NCBI GenBank assembly: GCA_910587505.1 | Contig: CAJULD010000044.1 | Span: forward strand, 1 to 24,159 | DNA: 24,159 nucleotides | Direction: 5' to 3' | Origin: an uncultured Oscillospiraceae bacterium | Lineage (GTDB): Bacteria; Bacillota; Clostridia; Oscillospirales; Oscillospiraceae | Part shown: positions 6,716 through 13,719 of the stretch, one piece after another | Numbering within the stretch: the first letter of the stretch is position 1 | How the letters are laid out: the number at the start of each line of letters is the position of its first letter | Program-made: the position numbers and the translations under genes | Notes under the pieces: generated by a model | What the model saw: only the letters and a program-made list of their open reading frames with translations | Database searches by the model: none | What the model was told of the DNA's origin: nothing

Positions 6716-7420
6716 TCAATTTTCCGTGATGACCTCCGCTGCCCGCTCCGGCAGCAGCGCCCCGTCAAAATCGTAGTAATTCCGTCCGGCTTCCGCGGTG
6801 AAGTCCGCCGCCTGCCGGTCTGTAAACATAAAGCTGAAAAAAGCGGGCAGTCTGGAGCTGCGGGGACAGGCGTCAAAGTGGTACCAGCCGTTGCCGCAGT
6901 TCACCAGGTTCCAGTAATGATGCGTCTCGCCGCCCTCCCGCTCCACCGGCAGGTTATCGATCTCCAACGCGGTCAGCATCGCCCGGGAGACGGCGTAGAA
7001 GGTATAGCAGTCACCCTCCCTGACGGTCAGTCCGTCATACGCGCCCTGTACCCAGTCGGATTTCTCCGAGCTGCCGGTATAACGGATGCTGTCATGGACA
7101 AAGTCGAACACGGCCCGCGCCTGTTCCAGCGGAGACATCCCTTCCGTCACAATCTCCGCCAGCACCCCGGAGACCAGCTCCTCCAGTTCCCCGTCCATAA
7201 GGGCGTCCTCCTCCGGTCCCGTGAAAACCGGTCCCCGGATCGTGGAAACCGGTTCTCTGGCCGGCGGCGGGGCCTCTGCCGGACGCGCCATGCCGGTCCC
7301 TGCGTAAGCGGCCAGCGCTGCCATCAGCGCCGCCGCCAGCACACAGCCACGCACCCGGCGCAGCTGCTGCCTGTGCCGCCTCCGCCGGACGTGGGAATAT
7401 TCCATACACTCTCTGGACAT
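6716..7420 (-). CDS. transglutaminase-like membrane-anchored protein (paralogue)
   Basis: The 234-aa protein starts with a very basic stretch (RRRRHRQQLRRVR) and one hydrophobic segment (about 26-42) without a lipobox, so it is either anchored or cleaved by signal peptidase I. The transglutaminase-like core has Cys138 (EGDCYTFYAVSRA), His168 (HHYWNLV) and Asp183 (GWYHFDACP), all intact. It is strongly similar to residues about 105-245 of the neighbouring lipoprotein, down to long identical runs such as TALEIDNL and REGG, but it stops where that protein's acidic tail begins (AAEVITEN). This is a tandem duplication with different membrane anchoring. AAGGAGG lies 8 bases before ATG at 7420. A GC hairpin (about 7443-7456) lies just upstream of the ribosome binding site. 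It is a separate transcription unit from the adenylation operon, judged by the terminator and promoter between them. Confidence 0.85.
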   Translation of the reverse strand: MSRECMEYSHVRRRRHRQQLRRVRGCVLAAALMAALAAYAGTGMARPAEAPPPAREPVSTIRGPVFTGPEEDALMDGELEELVSGVLAEIVTEGMSPLEQARAVFDFVHDSIRYTGSSEKSDWVQGAYDGLTVREGDCYTFYAVSRAMLTALEIDNLPVEREGGETHHYWNLVNCGNGWYHFDACPRSSRLPAFFSFMFTDRQAADFTAEAGRNYYDFDGALLPERAAEVITEN

Positions 7421-7581
7421 ACGTCATTCCTCCTTGCCGCGCCGCCTGACGGCGGCTATGGCTTATATTATCCAGTCCAGAGCATCTGTTTTGTATCCTG
7501 CCGCCCTCAAAACGGCCTCATTTTCCCCATAATCCGGCAAACTTTCCGGCGATGCGGCGTCCCGCCTGCCGGTACAGCTTC

Positions 7582-8832
7582 TTACAGCGGAAGTTCCAGC
7601 AGCATCCGCCGGAGCAGGTCGAAGGCGTGGCTGGCGGCGGCGGAGCGCACCCGGTCCCGTCCCCGGCCCCTCCCGCAGGAAAGCTTTTTGCAGATCGTCT
7701 CTCTCTCGGACGCCACCGCAATATACACGCACCCCACCTCGTTTCCCCGGTCGTCCGTATCCGGTCCGGCCACGCCGGTGACGGATACCGCCAGACTGCT
7801 GCCGCAGATCTCCCGGCAGCGCTCCGCCATAGACCGGGCCACCGGGTCGGAGACCGCCCCATACCGGTCCAGCAGCTCCTCCGGGACGCCCAGCACGCCG
7901 GCTTTCACGCCATTGGTATAGCTGACCACGCCGCCCCGGAACACCGCCGATGCGCCGGGCAGGTCGGTCATACGCGTGGCAATGAGTCCGCCGGTACAGC
8001 TCTCGGCGGCGGAGAGGGTCAGGCCCCGATCCCGGAGAAGCCCGGAAACCACCGCCTCCAGGCTGTCCACGTCCACGCCGTAAACCACGTCGCCCAGTGT
8101 GGCGCGCACCTGCTCTACCAGCGGCTCCAGCATGGACTCGGCGGCCTGCCGCGTCTCCGCTCTGGCCGTGGCCCGGACCATGCACTCGTTCAGACCGGCG
8201 TAGGGGGCCAGGGTGGGATTGGTCAGCTGCGTCATCGGCTGGTGCAGCGCCTCCTCCACGGAGCTTTCCCCCATACCGAAAATTTTGATTTCATGACTGA
8301 TGATCACGCCGTCCGTCAGCTTTTCCAGATACCGCGCCGCCCGGTGCTCAAACATGTACCGGCACTCGAAGGGCGGCCCCGGCAGCATCAGCACATGGAC
8401 GCCGCCCTCCTGGAAGGCGCAGCCGGGGGCCGTGCCCACCGGGTTGTCAAACACCGTGCAGTTCACCGGCAGCAGCGCCTGCTGGACGTTGTTTTCCGGC
8501 ATCTCCTTCCCCATTCTGGTCCGGAACCAGGTCCGGATCTCCTCCAGAATATCCTCGTGGAGTTCCATTTCCCGTCCGAAGGTCCGGCAGATGGTCTGTT
8601 TGGTCAGATCGTCACAGGTGGGCCCTAATCCCCCGGTGGTGATGATGATGTCCGCCCGCTTCCGGGCGGTCTCCAGAGCCTCCGACAGACGCTGGGGGTT
8701 GTCACCCACCACCGTGTGGTGGTGGACGGTGAAGCCCATGACGCTGAGTTTTTCGGAGATCATCTGCGCGTCCGTATTGGCGATGTTTCCCAGCAGAAGT
8801 TCGGTTCCTACGGCAATCAGTTCGGCAATCAC
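7582..8832 (-). CDS. cinA: CinA: competence/damage-inducible protein, nicotinamide-nucleotide amidase
   Basis: The 416-aa protein has both CinA halves. The N-terminal molybdopterin-binding-like (COG1058) domain begins IAELIAVGTELLLGNIANTDA and contains TTGGLGPTCDD. The C-terminal PncC-type deamidase domain (about 255-410) contains SAAESCTGGLIATRMTDLPGASAVFRGG split across its active-site region. The C-terminal domain hydrolyses nicotinamide mononucleotide to nicotinate mononucleotide; the N-terminal domain in this family is an ADP-ribose or related pyrophosphatase. The start is GTG at 8832, eight bases after a GGAG. It follows thiI by 121 bases with a 9-bp GC hairpin between. Full length for the family. 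Confidence 0.95.
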   Translation of the reverse strand: MIAELIAVGTELLLGNIANTDAQMISEKLSVMGFTVHHHTVVGDNPQRLSEALETARKRADIIITTGGLGPTCDDLTKQTICRTFGREMELHEDILEEIRTWFRTRMGKEMPENNVQQALLPVNCTVFDNPVGTAPGCAFQEGGVHVLMLPGPPFECRYMFEHRAARYLEKLTDGVIISHEIKIFGMGESSVEEALHQPMTQLTNPTLAPYAGLNECMVRATARAETRQAAESMLEPLVEQVRATLGDVVYGVDVDSLEAVVSGLLRDRGLTLSAAESCTGGLIATRMTDLPGASAVFRGGVVSYTNGVKAGVLGVPEELLDRYGAVSDPVARSMAERCREICGSSLAVSVTGVAGPDTDDRGNEVGCVYIAVASERETICKKLSCGRGRGRDRVRSAAASHAFDLLRRMLLELPL

Positions 8833-8849
8833 TTTTGAAGCTCCTCTCT

Positions 8850-8870
8850 GACCGCCCCTTCGGGGCGGTC
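8850..8870 (-). other. GC-rich hairpin between thiI and cinA
   Basis: A 9-bp perfect stem (8850-8858 with 8862-8870) with a 3-base loop ends 17 bases before the GTG start of cinA. No T-run follows, so it is more likely an RNA-stability or translation element than a terminator. Confidence 0.4.
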
Positions 8871-8952
8871 GCGGTGAATCCCTCTTAAACCGGTTTCCGG
8901 GCTTCCCGCCCCGGTGAGGGGCAGATCCGGAATCCGGGCCCGGCTGGAGAAA

Positions 8953-10131
8953 TCAGTCTCCCATGGAGACGGTTCTCCTCTCGATTCCGGCCAACGCCCG
9001 CTCCATCAGTCCCGCGATATCCAGCGCCTTCTCATACTCCAGAACCTCCTCCAGATGCGGACGGGTCCTGGGATGCCGGGGCGTAAACACCGTGCAGCAG
9101 TCCTCATAGGGCAGGATCGAGGTGTCAAAGGTCCCGATCTTCCGGGAAATGGCAATGATCTCCGTCTTATCCATCCCGATGACGGGCCGGAGCACCGGCA
9201 GGGTGCACACCTCGTCCGATACCGCCAGCGCATCCATGGTCTGGCTGGCCACCTGACCCAGACTTTCCCCCGTGACAAGGGCCTTTGCCCCTGTGCGGCG
9301 GGCCACCGCCTCCGCCAGCCGCATCATGAAGCGGCGCATAATCAGCGTAAAGTGATCCTCCGGGCAGCTGCGCCGGATGGCCTCCTGAATCTCCGTGAAG
9401 GGCACGATATGAAGCTTCATCCGTCCACACCAGCCCGTCAGCTCCTTCGCCAGCCGGACCACCTTCTCCAGCGCCTGGGGGGACGTATACGGTGGGGAGA
9501 AGAAATGGACCAGCTCCAGCTGCACCCCCCGCTTGGCGATCATGTAGGACGACACCGGGCTGTCGATGCCGCCGGACAGCAGGCTCACCGCCGTCCCGCC
9601 CATGCCGATGGGCAGCCCTCCCGCCCCCGGCCGGCTGGGACCGTGGACGTAGGCCGCCTTCTCCCGGATCTCCACGTGGACGCACAGCTCCGGCGTGTGT
9701 ACGTCCACCTTCAGATGGGGATAGGCGTCGTGGAGCAGGCCGCCCACATACCGGCTGATCTCCATACTGTTCATGGGGAAATGCTTGTCCGCCCGCCTGG
9801 TTTCCACCTTGAAGGTTCTGGCAGCGCGGAGCTCCCCGTCCAGATAGTTCTGCGCGCAGTGAAAAATGGCGTCCTTATCCTTGGGACAGGACCGGGCACG
9901 GACGGCGGCGATCACGCCGAACACCTGGCGGCAGGCCGCGTAGGCCCCCTCCAGGTCACAGTCCTCACTCTGGGGCTCCACATAGATGGCGCTCTGTTTG
10001 GAATAGACGTGAAAGCTGCCGTAGTGCTGGAGACGGCGGCGGAGGTTGGCGTTCAGCCGGTCCTCAAAGGAGCGGCGGTTGAGCCCCTTGAGCACCACCT
10101 CGCCCAGCTTCAGCAGAATGATTTCGTTCAT
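8953..10131 (-). CDS. thiI: ThiI: tRNA 4-thiouridine synthetase / thiamine sulfur-transfer enzyme
   Basis: The 392-aa protein has the ThiI layout. An N-terminal ferredoxin-like plus THUMP domain starts MNEIILLKLGEVVLKGLNR. The PP-loop ATPase domain carries the adenylation motif SLLSGGIDSPVSSYM. There is no C-terminal rhodanese domain, as in most Firmicutes. It adenylates U8 of tRNA for sulfur insertion and may contribute to thiazole synthesis. The reading frame is open upstream to 10239, but ATG at 10131 is chosen because AAAGGA sits 9 bases before it and the ThiI family starts here. A near-consensus promoter lies 35 bases upstream. Confidence 0.94.
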   Translation of the reverse strand: MNEIILLKLGEVVLKGLNRRSFEDRLNANLRRRLQHYGSFHVYSKQSAIYVEPQSEDCDLEGAYAACRQVFGVIAAVRARSCPKDKDAIFHCAQNYLDGELRAARTFKVETRRADKHFPMNSMEISRYVGGLLHDAYPHLKVDVHTPELCVHVEIREKAAYVHGPSRPGAGGLPIGMGGTAVSLLSGGIDSPVSSYMIAKRGVQLELVHFFSPPYTSPQALEKVVRLAKELTGWCGRMKLHIVPFTEIQEAIRRSCPEDHFTLIMRRFMMRLAEAVARRTGAKALVTGESLGQVASQTMDALAVSDEVCTLPVLRPVIGMDKTEIIAISRKIGTFDTSILPYEDCCTVFTPRHPRTRPHLEEVLEYEKALDIAGLMERALAGIERRTVSMGD

Positions 10132-10165
10132 GGTCCGCATTCCTTTCCTGTTGCTTTTCTGACAC

Positions 10166-10194
10166 ATTATAGCCCATCTGCGCCTGCTTTGCAA
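10166..10194 (-). promoter_or_regulatory. sigma-A promoter of thiI-cinA
   Basis: On the minus strand TTGCAA (10194-10189) and TATAAT (10171-10166) are separated by exactly 17 bases. The start codon of thiI is 35 bases downstream of the -10. Confidence 0.8.
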
Positions 10195-10209
10195 GGGCGG
10201 CAAGGCTGA

Positions 10210-10252
10210 AAAACACCAAAAATACCGGGGCTTCCCCAAATGTCAGCCCCGG
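10210..10252 (-). terminator. intrinsic terminator of the XRE regulator gene
   Basis: Minus-strand CCGGGGCT (10252-10245) pairs with AGCCCCGG (10232-10225) and is followed by TATTTTTGGTGTTTTT. The stem begins inside the gene's stop codon (10243-10245), so the regulator is a single-gene unit isolated from thiI. Confidence 0.8.
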
Positions 10253-10557
10253 CTCTTTTTCCGCCGCATTACGTCCACCAGCCGCTCCACGGCCTCCCGC
10301 TCCTCCTCGCTCAGCCCGCCGGTATGGATGACGCCGCCCCCGCCCCGCTCCGGAAACACCAGCGCATCCACCGAAAAGTCCAGCAGCTCCATCAGCGCGA
10401 ACAGCAGCGGAACGGAGGGCTTCCGCCGGGAACTCTCGATGTTTTTCAGATGGATGGGGGTAATGTCCAGCAGCTCCGATAACGCCTCCTGGGTCAGTCC
10501 CTTCCGCATCCGGGCGGTCCGGATTGCCTCCCCCAGCTCTCTTCTCTCTGCGCCCAT
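10243..10557 (-). CDS. XRE-family helix-turn-helix regulator
   Basis: The 104-aa protein carries a Cro/C1-type DNA-binding domain at residues about 9-65: LGEAIRTARMRKGLTQEAL, then SELLDITPIHLKNIESSRRKPS. A short C-terminal part (about 70-104) rich in Glu/Arg may dimerise it. GGGAG is 9 bases before ATG at 10557. It is divergent from the 210-aa membrane-linked protein gene. Its own promoter overlaps a CTGTAA direct repeat, a plausible autoregulatory operator. The target genes are unknown. Confidence 0.88.
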   Translation of the reverse strand: MGAERRELGEAIRTARMRKGLTQEALSELLDITPIHLKNIESSRRKPSVPLLFALMELLDFSVDALVFPERGGGGVIHTGGLSEEEREAVERLVDVMRRKKSRG

Positions 10558-10572
10558 TTCTATCAGCTCCCT

Positions 10573-10591
10573 TTACAGTTATCTTACAGAC
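10573..10591 (-). promoter_or_regulatory. candidate operator: CTGTAA direct repeat over the regulator's -10
   Basis: On the minus strand CTGTAA occurs twice with starts 11 bases apart, about one helical turn (plus-strand TTACAG at 10573-10578 and 10584-10589). The pair overlaps the predicted -10 of the XRE gene and lies just before its ribosome binding site. Autorepression is an inference. Confidence 0.4.
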
Positions 10592-10608
10592 AACGATTCC
10601 TCTTGCAA
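10581..10608 (-). promoter_or_regulatory. promoter of the XRE regulator gene
   Basis: Minus-strand TTGCAA (10608-10603) and TAAGAT (10586-10581) are separated by 16 bases, about 25 bases before ATG at 10557. The -35 is the same palindromic hexamer used by the divergent promoter. Confidence 0.6.
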
Positions 10609-10631
10609 ATTATCCAAAAGAATACTATAAT
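10603..10631 (+). promoter_or_regulatory. promoter of the 210-aa membrane-linked protein gene
   Basis: TTGCAA (10603-10608) and a perfect TATAAT (10626-10631) are separated by exactly 17 bases. The ATG at 10666 follows with AAAGGAG in between. Confidence 0.8.
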
Positions 10632-10665
10632 ATATTCTTAAAGATACCCAAAGGAGAGATGATTT

Positions 10666-11298
10666 ATGCAATGGCTTTTTCTGGCGGTTCTGGCAGCGGC
10701 AATGATCCTGTGGCGTCTTCCGGCGGTCAGCCGCCGCAGGAGGCAGCCGGTCCGGCCACGGGAGGAGGAAGACGGATCGTTTGCCCGGTGGCTGGAGAGC
10801 CCGGGCGGACTGGAGGAGCTGACGCGGGCGCTGCGGGCGCTGGAGGAGCTGATGGCTCATCCGGAGCTGGGCGGACCCGGCTTTCTGAGCGTGCGCCTGC
10901 CCCAGCCGGACGGAGACGGGTGGGTGGCCGTCGCTGCCCAATATCCCAACATCCAGGAAACGCTGTACCGCTGCGCGGCCCGGCAGGAGCCGGAGGTCCT
11001 CGCCGCAGCAGGGGTCTCCCGGAAGCTGCTGGCGCTGTCCCCCGTCTTCGAGACGGAAAGCGGCGGCATGGTGGCGGTCAGCATCCGCGCCGCCGTCATG
11101 GGGCGGGAGGTGGCGGAAGGCATTTCCGGCCGCAGGGAACGGCAGGCGGCACTGGAGCTGCTGGCCAGGCAGCTGGCCAAACGCTTCCCCGGTTTTGAGG
11201 CCCGCTCCTTCGGATCAGAGCTGCTGCTGACGCCGGTCCGAAGGGAAGCGCCGCCGGGAAAAAGCGGCGAGAGCGCGGAGACAACTCCGGTGAGGTGA
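10666..11298 (+). CDS. single-membrane-segment protein of unknown function
   Basis: The 210-aa protein has an N-terminal membrane helix (about 2-18), a basic stop-transfer stretch (SRRRRQPVRPREEE), and a soluble domain that should face the cytoplasm by the positive-inside rule. The soluble part begins with a Leu/Glu-rich helix (LEELTRALRALEELM), continues with a beta-rich stretch (GFLSVRLPQPDGDGWVAVAAQYP), and ends in another Leu-rich helix. I do not recognise the family. The start is clear: AAAGGAG 9 bases before ATG and a strong promoter upstream. It is divergent from an XRE regulator that could control it. A hairpin at 11339-11377 follows the gene. Confidence 0.75.
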   Translation: MQWLFLAVLAAAMILWRLPAVSRRRRQPVRPREEEDGSFARWLESPGGLEELTRALRALEELMAHPELGGPGFLSVRLPQPDGDGWVAVAAQYPNIQETLYRCAARQEPEVLAAAGVSRKLLALSPVFETESGGMVAVSIRAAVMGREVAEGISGRRERQAALELLARQLAKRFPGFEARSFGSELLLTPVRREAPPGKSGESAETTPVR

Positions 11299-11559
11299 TC
11301 TCCGCCAGAAAAATGAACGCCTGCTGAAAGCTGAAGAAATCCCTCAGAAGGTCTCGTTCAAAAACCTTCTGAGGGATCACATTACCAGGGATTATCAAAT
11401 TATGAAGCTGCTTTGGGGCGCTTTCTTCTGCTTTGTCTGTTCCTTTGCCGAAAACTGTCGCAAAATCCGTAAACACATTTCCGGTATCGCAGCAAATCAG
11501 AGCGTTATCGCCGTGTTTCCAAGAAAACAGAGAACTTTTTAGGCTGAATGTGCAGAAAT
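11299..11559. other. intergenic stretch of lower GC, no gene recognised
   Basis: These 261 bp lie between convergent genes. Apart from the hairpin at 11339-11377, nothing could be assigned. The stretch looks visibly richer in A and T than its flanks. The minus frame stays open through it and into neighbouring coding DNA (11096-11635) but lacks a start with a ribosome binding site. It may be acquired DNA or a gene remnant. Confidence 0.4.
11339..11377. terminator. long hairpin between convergent genes, probable bidirectional terminator
   Basis: ATCCCTCAGAAGGT (11339-11352) pairs perfectly over 14 bp with 11364-11377 around an 11-base loop. No clean T-run follows on the plus side; on the minus side TTCTTC follows. 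It sits between the 210-aa protein gene and lysS, so it could end either transcript. Confidence 0.55.
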
Positions 11560-13050
11560 TCAGTCCAGGGGCTTCATCGTGGGGAACAATATCACATCCC
11601 GGATGGAATCGCTGCCGGTCAGCAGCATCACGCACCGGTCGATGCCGATGCCCAGCCCTCCCGTGGGAGGCATGCCATACTCCAGCGCGGTGAGGAAATC
11701 CTCATCCATCATGCCCGCCTCATCGTTGCCGCTGAGCCGGTCCGCCACTTCCTTCTCAAACCGCTGGCGCTGGTCGATGGGGTCGTTGAGCTCGGAGAAG
11801 GCGTTGCCCATCTCGCTGCGGCAGATGAACAGCTCAAACCGCTCCGTGACCCTGGGGTCCCTGGGGGACCGCTTGGCCAGGGGAGACACGTCCACCGGGT
11901 GCATGGTAATAAAGGTGGGCTGGATCAGCTTCTCCTCCACCTTCTGGTCAAAGCACTCATACAGCGCATGGCCCCAGGTGGGCTCCACGCCATCCATGTC
12001 TACGCCTGCGCTTCTGGCGGCAGCCACCGCCCCGGCGTCATCGGCGATAGACATGAAGTCCACCCCCAGATACTGCTTTACCGCCTCAGCCATGGTCAGC
12101 CGGGGCCAGCCGGGGGTCAGGTCCAGTTCCTCCCCCAGCCACTCAAGCCGGTACCCGCCGCAGATGTCCCTGGCCGCTCCGCTGAGCAGCGCCTCGAACA
12201 GGTCCATCATGTCGTTGAAATCGGCGTAGGCCTCGTACAGCTCCACGGTGGTAAATTCCGGGTTGTGCCGGGTGTCCATGCCCTCGTTGCGGAAAATGCG
12301 GCCCACCTCATAGACCCGCTCCATTCCGCCCACGATCAGCCGCTTGAGGTTCAGCTCTGTGGCGATGCGCATGTACATGTCGATATCCAGGGTGTTGTGG
12401 TGGGTGATGAAAGGCCGGGCGGTGGCCCCGCCGCTGATGGTGTTCAGCACCGGCGTCTCCACCTCCATATAGCCCCGATCGTCAAGGAAGCGCCGCAGGT
12501 ACTTGATGAAGGCGCTGCGGACCTCGAAATTCCGGCGGACCTCCGGATTGACGATCAGATCCACGTACCGCTGGCGGTACCGGGTCTCCTTGTCCGTCAG
12601 ACCGTGAAACTTCTCCGGCAGGGGCAGCAGGGACTTGCTCAGCAGCGTAATCTCCCTTCCCCGGACGCTCATCTCTCCCCGCTGGGTGCGGAAGACTTCT
12701 CCCCGCACGCCCACGATGTCTCCGATGTCGTACTTTTTGAAACGGTTGTAGGCCTCCTCATCCATCTCGTCCTTCCGGGCGTAGAGCTGGATTCGACCGG
12801 ACTTATCCTGCAAATCGCAGAAGCTGACCTTGCCCATGCCCCGCTTGCTCATCAGCCGGCCGGCAATGGTTACCTCGCTGCCCTCCAGAGCGTCGAAGTT
12901 GTCCCGGATGTCCCGGGCGTGATGGCTCACCGTAAATCTGGTCTCCCGGAAGGGGTCCCGGCCCTCCTCCTGCAAGGCGCTGAGCTTCTCCCGGCGAACC
13001 CGGAGAATCTCGCTGAGCTCCTGCTGCACCGCGTTGTTGTTTTCAGCCAT
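11560..13050 (-). CDS. lysS: lysyl-tRNA synthetase (class II)
   Basis: The 496-aa enzyme charges tRNA-Lys. The N-terminal OB-fold anticodon domain (about 60-150) includes GRLMSKRGMGKVSFCDLQD. The class II catalytic core has motif 1 (FLDDRGYMEVETPVLN), motif 2 (FRNEGMDTRHNPEFTTVE) and motif 3 (GLGIGIDRCVMLLT). Length is normal for bacterial LysS. GGAG sits 8 bases before ATG at 13050. It follows greA by 92 bases on the same strand with no clear terminator, a gene order common in Clostridia. Confidence 0.97.
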   Translation of the reverse strand: MAENNNAVQQELSEILRVRREKLSALQEEGRDPFRETRFTVSHHARDIRDNFDALEGSEVTIAGRLMSKRGMGKVSFCDLQDKSGRIQLYARKDEMDEEAYNRFKKYDIGDIVGVRGEVFRTQRGEMSVRGREITLLSKSLLPLPEKFHGLTDKETRYRQRYVDLIVNPEVRRNFEVRSAFIKYLRRFLDDRGYMEVETPVLNTISGGATARPFITHHNTLDIDMYMRIATELNLKRLIVGGMERVYEVGRIFRNEGMDTRHNPEFTTVELYEAYADFNDMMDLFEALLSGAARDICGGYRLEWLGEELDLTPGWPRLTMAEAVKQYLGVDFMSIADDAGAVAAARSAGVDMDGVEPTWGHALYECFDQKVEEKLIQPTFITMHPVDVSPLAKRSPRDPRVTERFELFICRSEMGNAFSELNDPIDQRQRFEKEVADRLSGNDEAGMMDEDFLTALEYGMPPTGGLGIGIDRCVMLLTGSDSIRDVILFPTMKPLD

Positions 13051-13142
13051 GGCGGTCTCTCCTCTTTCGTATCTTGCCTCTTATCTTAATTCCCTGTTTA
13101 AAAACACCATACCGGCGTCAATACTTTTTCTTTCCGAAAGCA

Positions 13143-13616
13143 TTAACGCTCGATCCTGTCGATCCGGTACTCCATCTCCCCGGCGGGCGCGCTGACCATC
13201 ACCAGGTCTCCCTCCCGGCGGTTCATCAGGGCCTTGCCGAAGGGGGAGTCCTCGCTGATGATGCCATGCATGGCGTCAGCCTCCTGGCTGCCCACGATCT
13301 TGAGGCTGCGGCTGGCGCCGCTTTTGGTGGCCGTCACGGTAACCGTGGCCCCGATGGTCACCCGGTCGGTGGGCATATCGCCCTCCTCGAGAATCACCGC
13401 ATGGAGCAGGATGTCGTCCAGCTCCGAGATCCGGGAGTACAGCATCCCCTGCTCGTTCTTGGCCTCGTCATACTCGCTGTTCTCGCTGAGGTCGCCAAAC
13501 CCCCGGGCTACTTTTATCATCTCCGCCACTTCGTCGCTGCGGGTGGTGCGAAGGTAGTGCAGCTCCTTTTTCAGCTCGTCATAGCGGGCCTGGCTCATCT
13601 TGTATTCTTTCTTCAT
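13143..13616 (-). CDS. greA: transcript cleavage factor GreA
   Basis: The 157-aa protein has the GreA layout. The N-terminal antiparallel coiled coil (1-78) carries the tip acidic residues in GFGDLSENSEYDEAKNEQ. The C-terminal FKBP-like domain ends ADAMHGIISEDSPFGKALMNRREGD-type sequence. It enters the RNA polymerase secondary channel and stimulates cleavage of backtracked RNA. AAAGGA lies 9 bases before ATG at 13616. A consensus promoter and a tiny coupled upstream ORF (13660-13613) precede it. Operon with lysS. Confidence 0.97.
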   Translation of the reverse strand: MKKEYKMSQARYDELKKELHYLRTTRSDEVAEMIKVARGFGDLSENSEYDEAKNEQGMLYSRISELDDILLHAVILEEGDMPTDRVTIGATVTVTATKSGASRSLKIVGSQEADAMHGIISEDSPFGKALMNRREGDLVMVSAPAGEMEYRIDRIER

Positions 13617-13660
13617 ATCGCCTGATCCTTTCCATCTTCCGTATCGGACGCGGGGGACAT
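13613..13660 (-). CDS. possible 15-codon leader peptide coupled to greA
   Basis: A minus-strand ATG at 13660 follows GGGGAG by three bases and opens a frame reading MSPASDTEDGKDQAI, then TGA. The TGA overlaps the greA ATG as ATGA, the usual arrangement for translational coupling. The GGGGA of the ribosome binding site can pair with TCCCC just after the ATG (hairpin 13653-13669), which would gate its translation. The short SD spacing and tiny size make expression uncertain. Confidence 0.35.
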   Translation of the reverse strand: MSPASDTEDGKDQAI

Positions 13661-13690
13661 TTTCTCCCCGGATTTCATCTTGTTCATAGC

Positions 13691-13719
13691 ATTATATAGG
13701 GATTTTCCCGTTCTGTCAA
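13691..13719 (-). promoter_or_regulatory. perfect consensus sigma-A promoter of greA-lysS
   Basis: On the minus strand TTGACA (13719-13714) and TATAAT (13696-13691) are separated by exactly 17 bases. The TGA inside TTGACA is the stop codon of the preceding 245-aa gene. Predicted leader to the greA ATG is about 68 bases. Confidence 0.9.

Noticed and set aside
11096..11635. 179-codon minus frame as a gene
   Set aside because: It overlaps coding DNA on both sides and has no ribosome binding site. Only its middle part over the AT-richer interval is unexplained.
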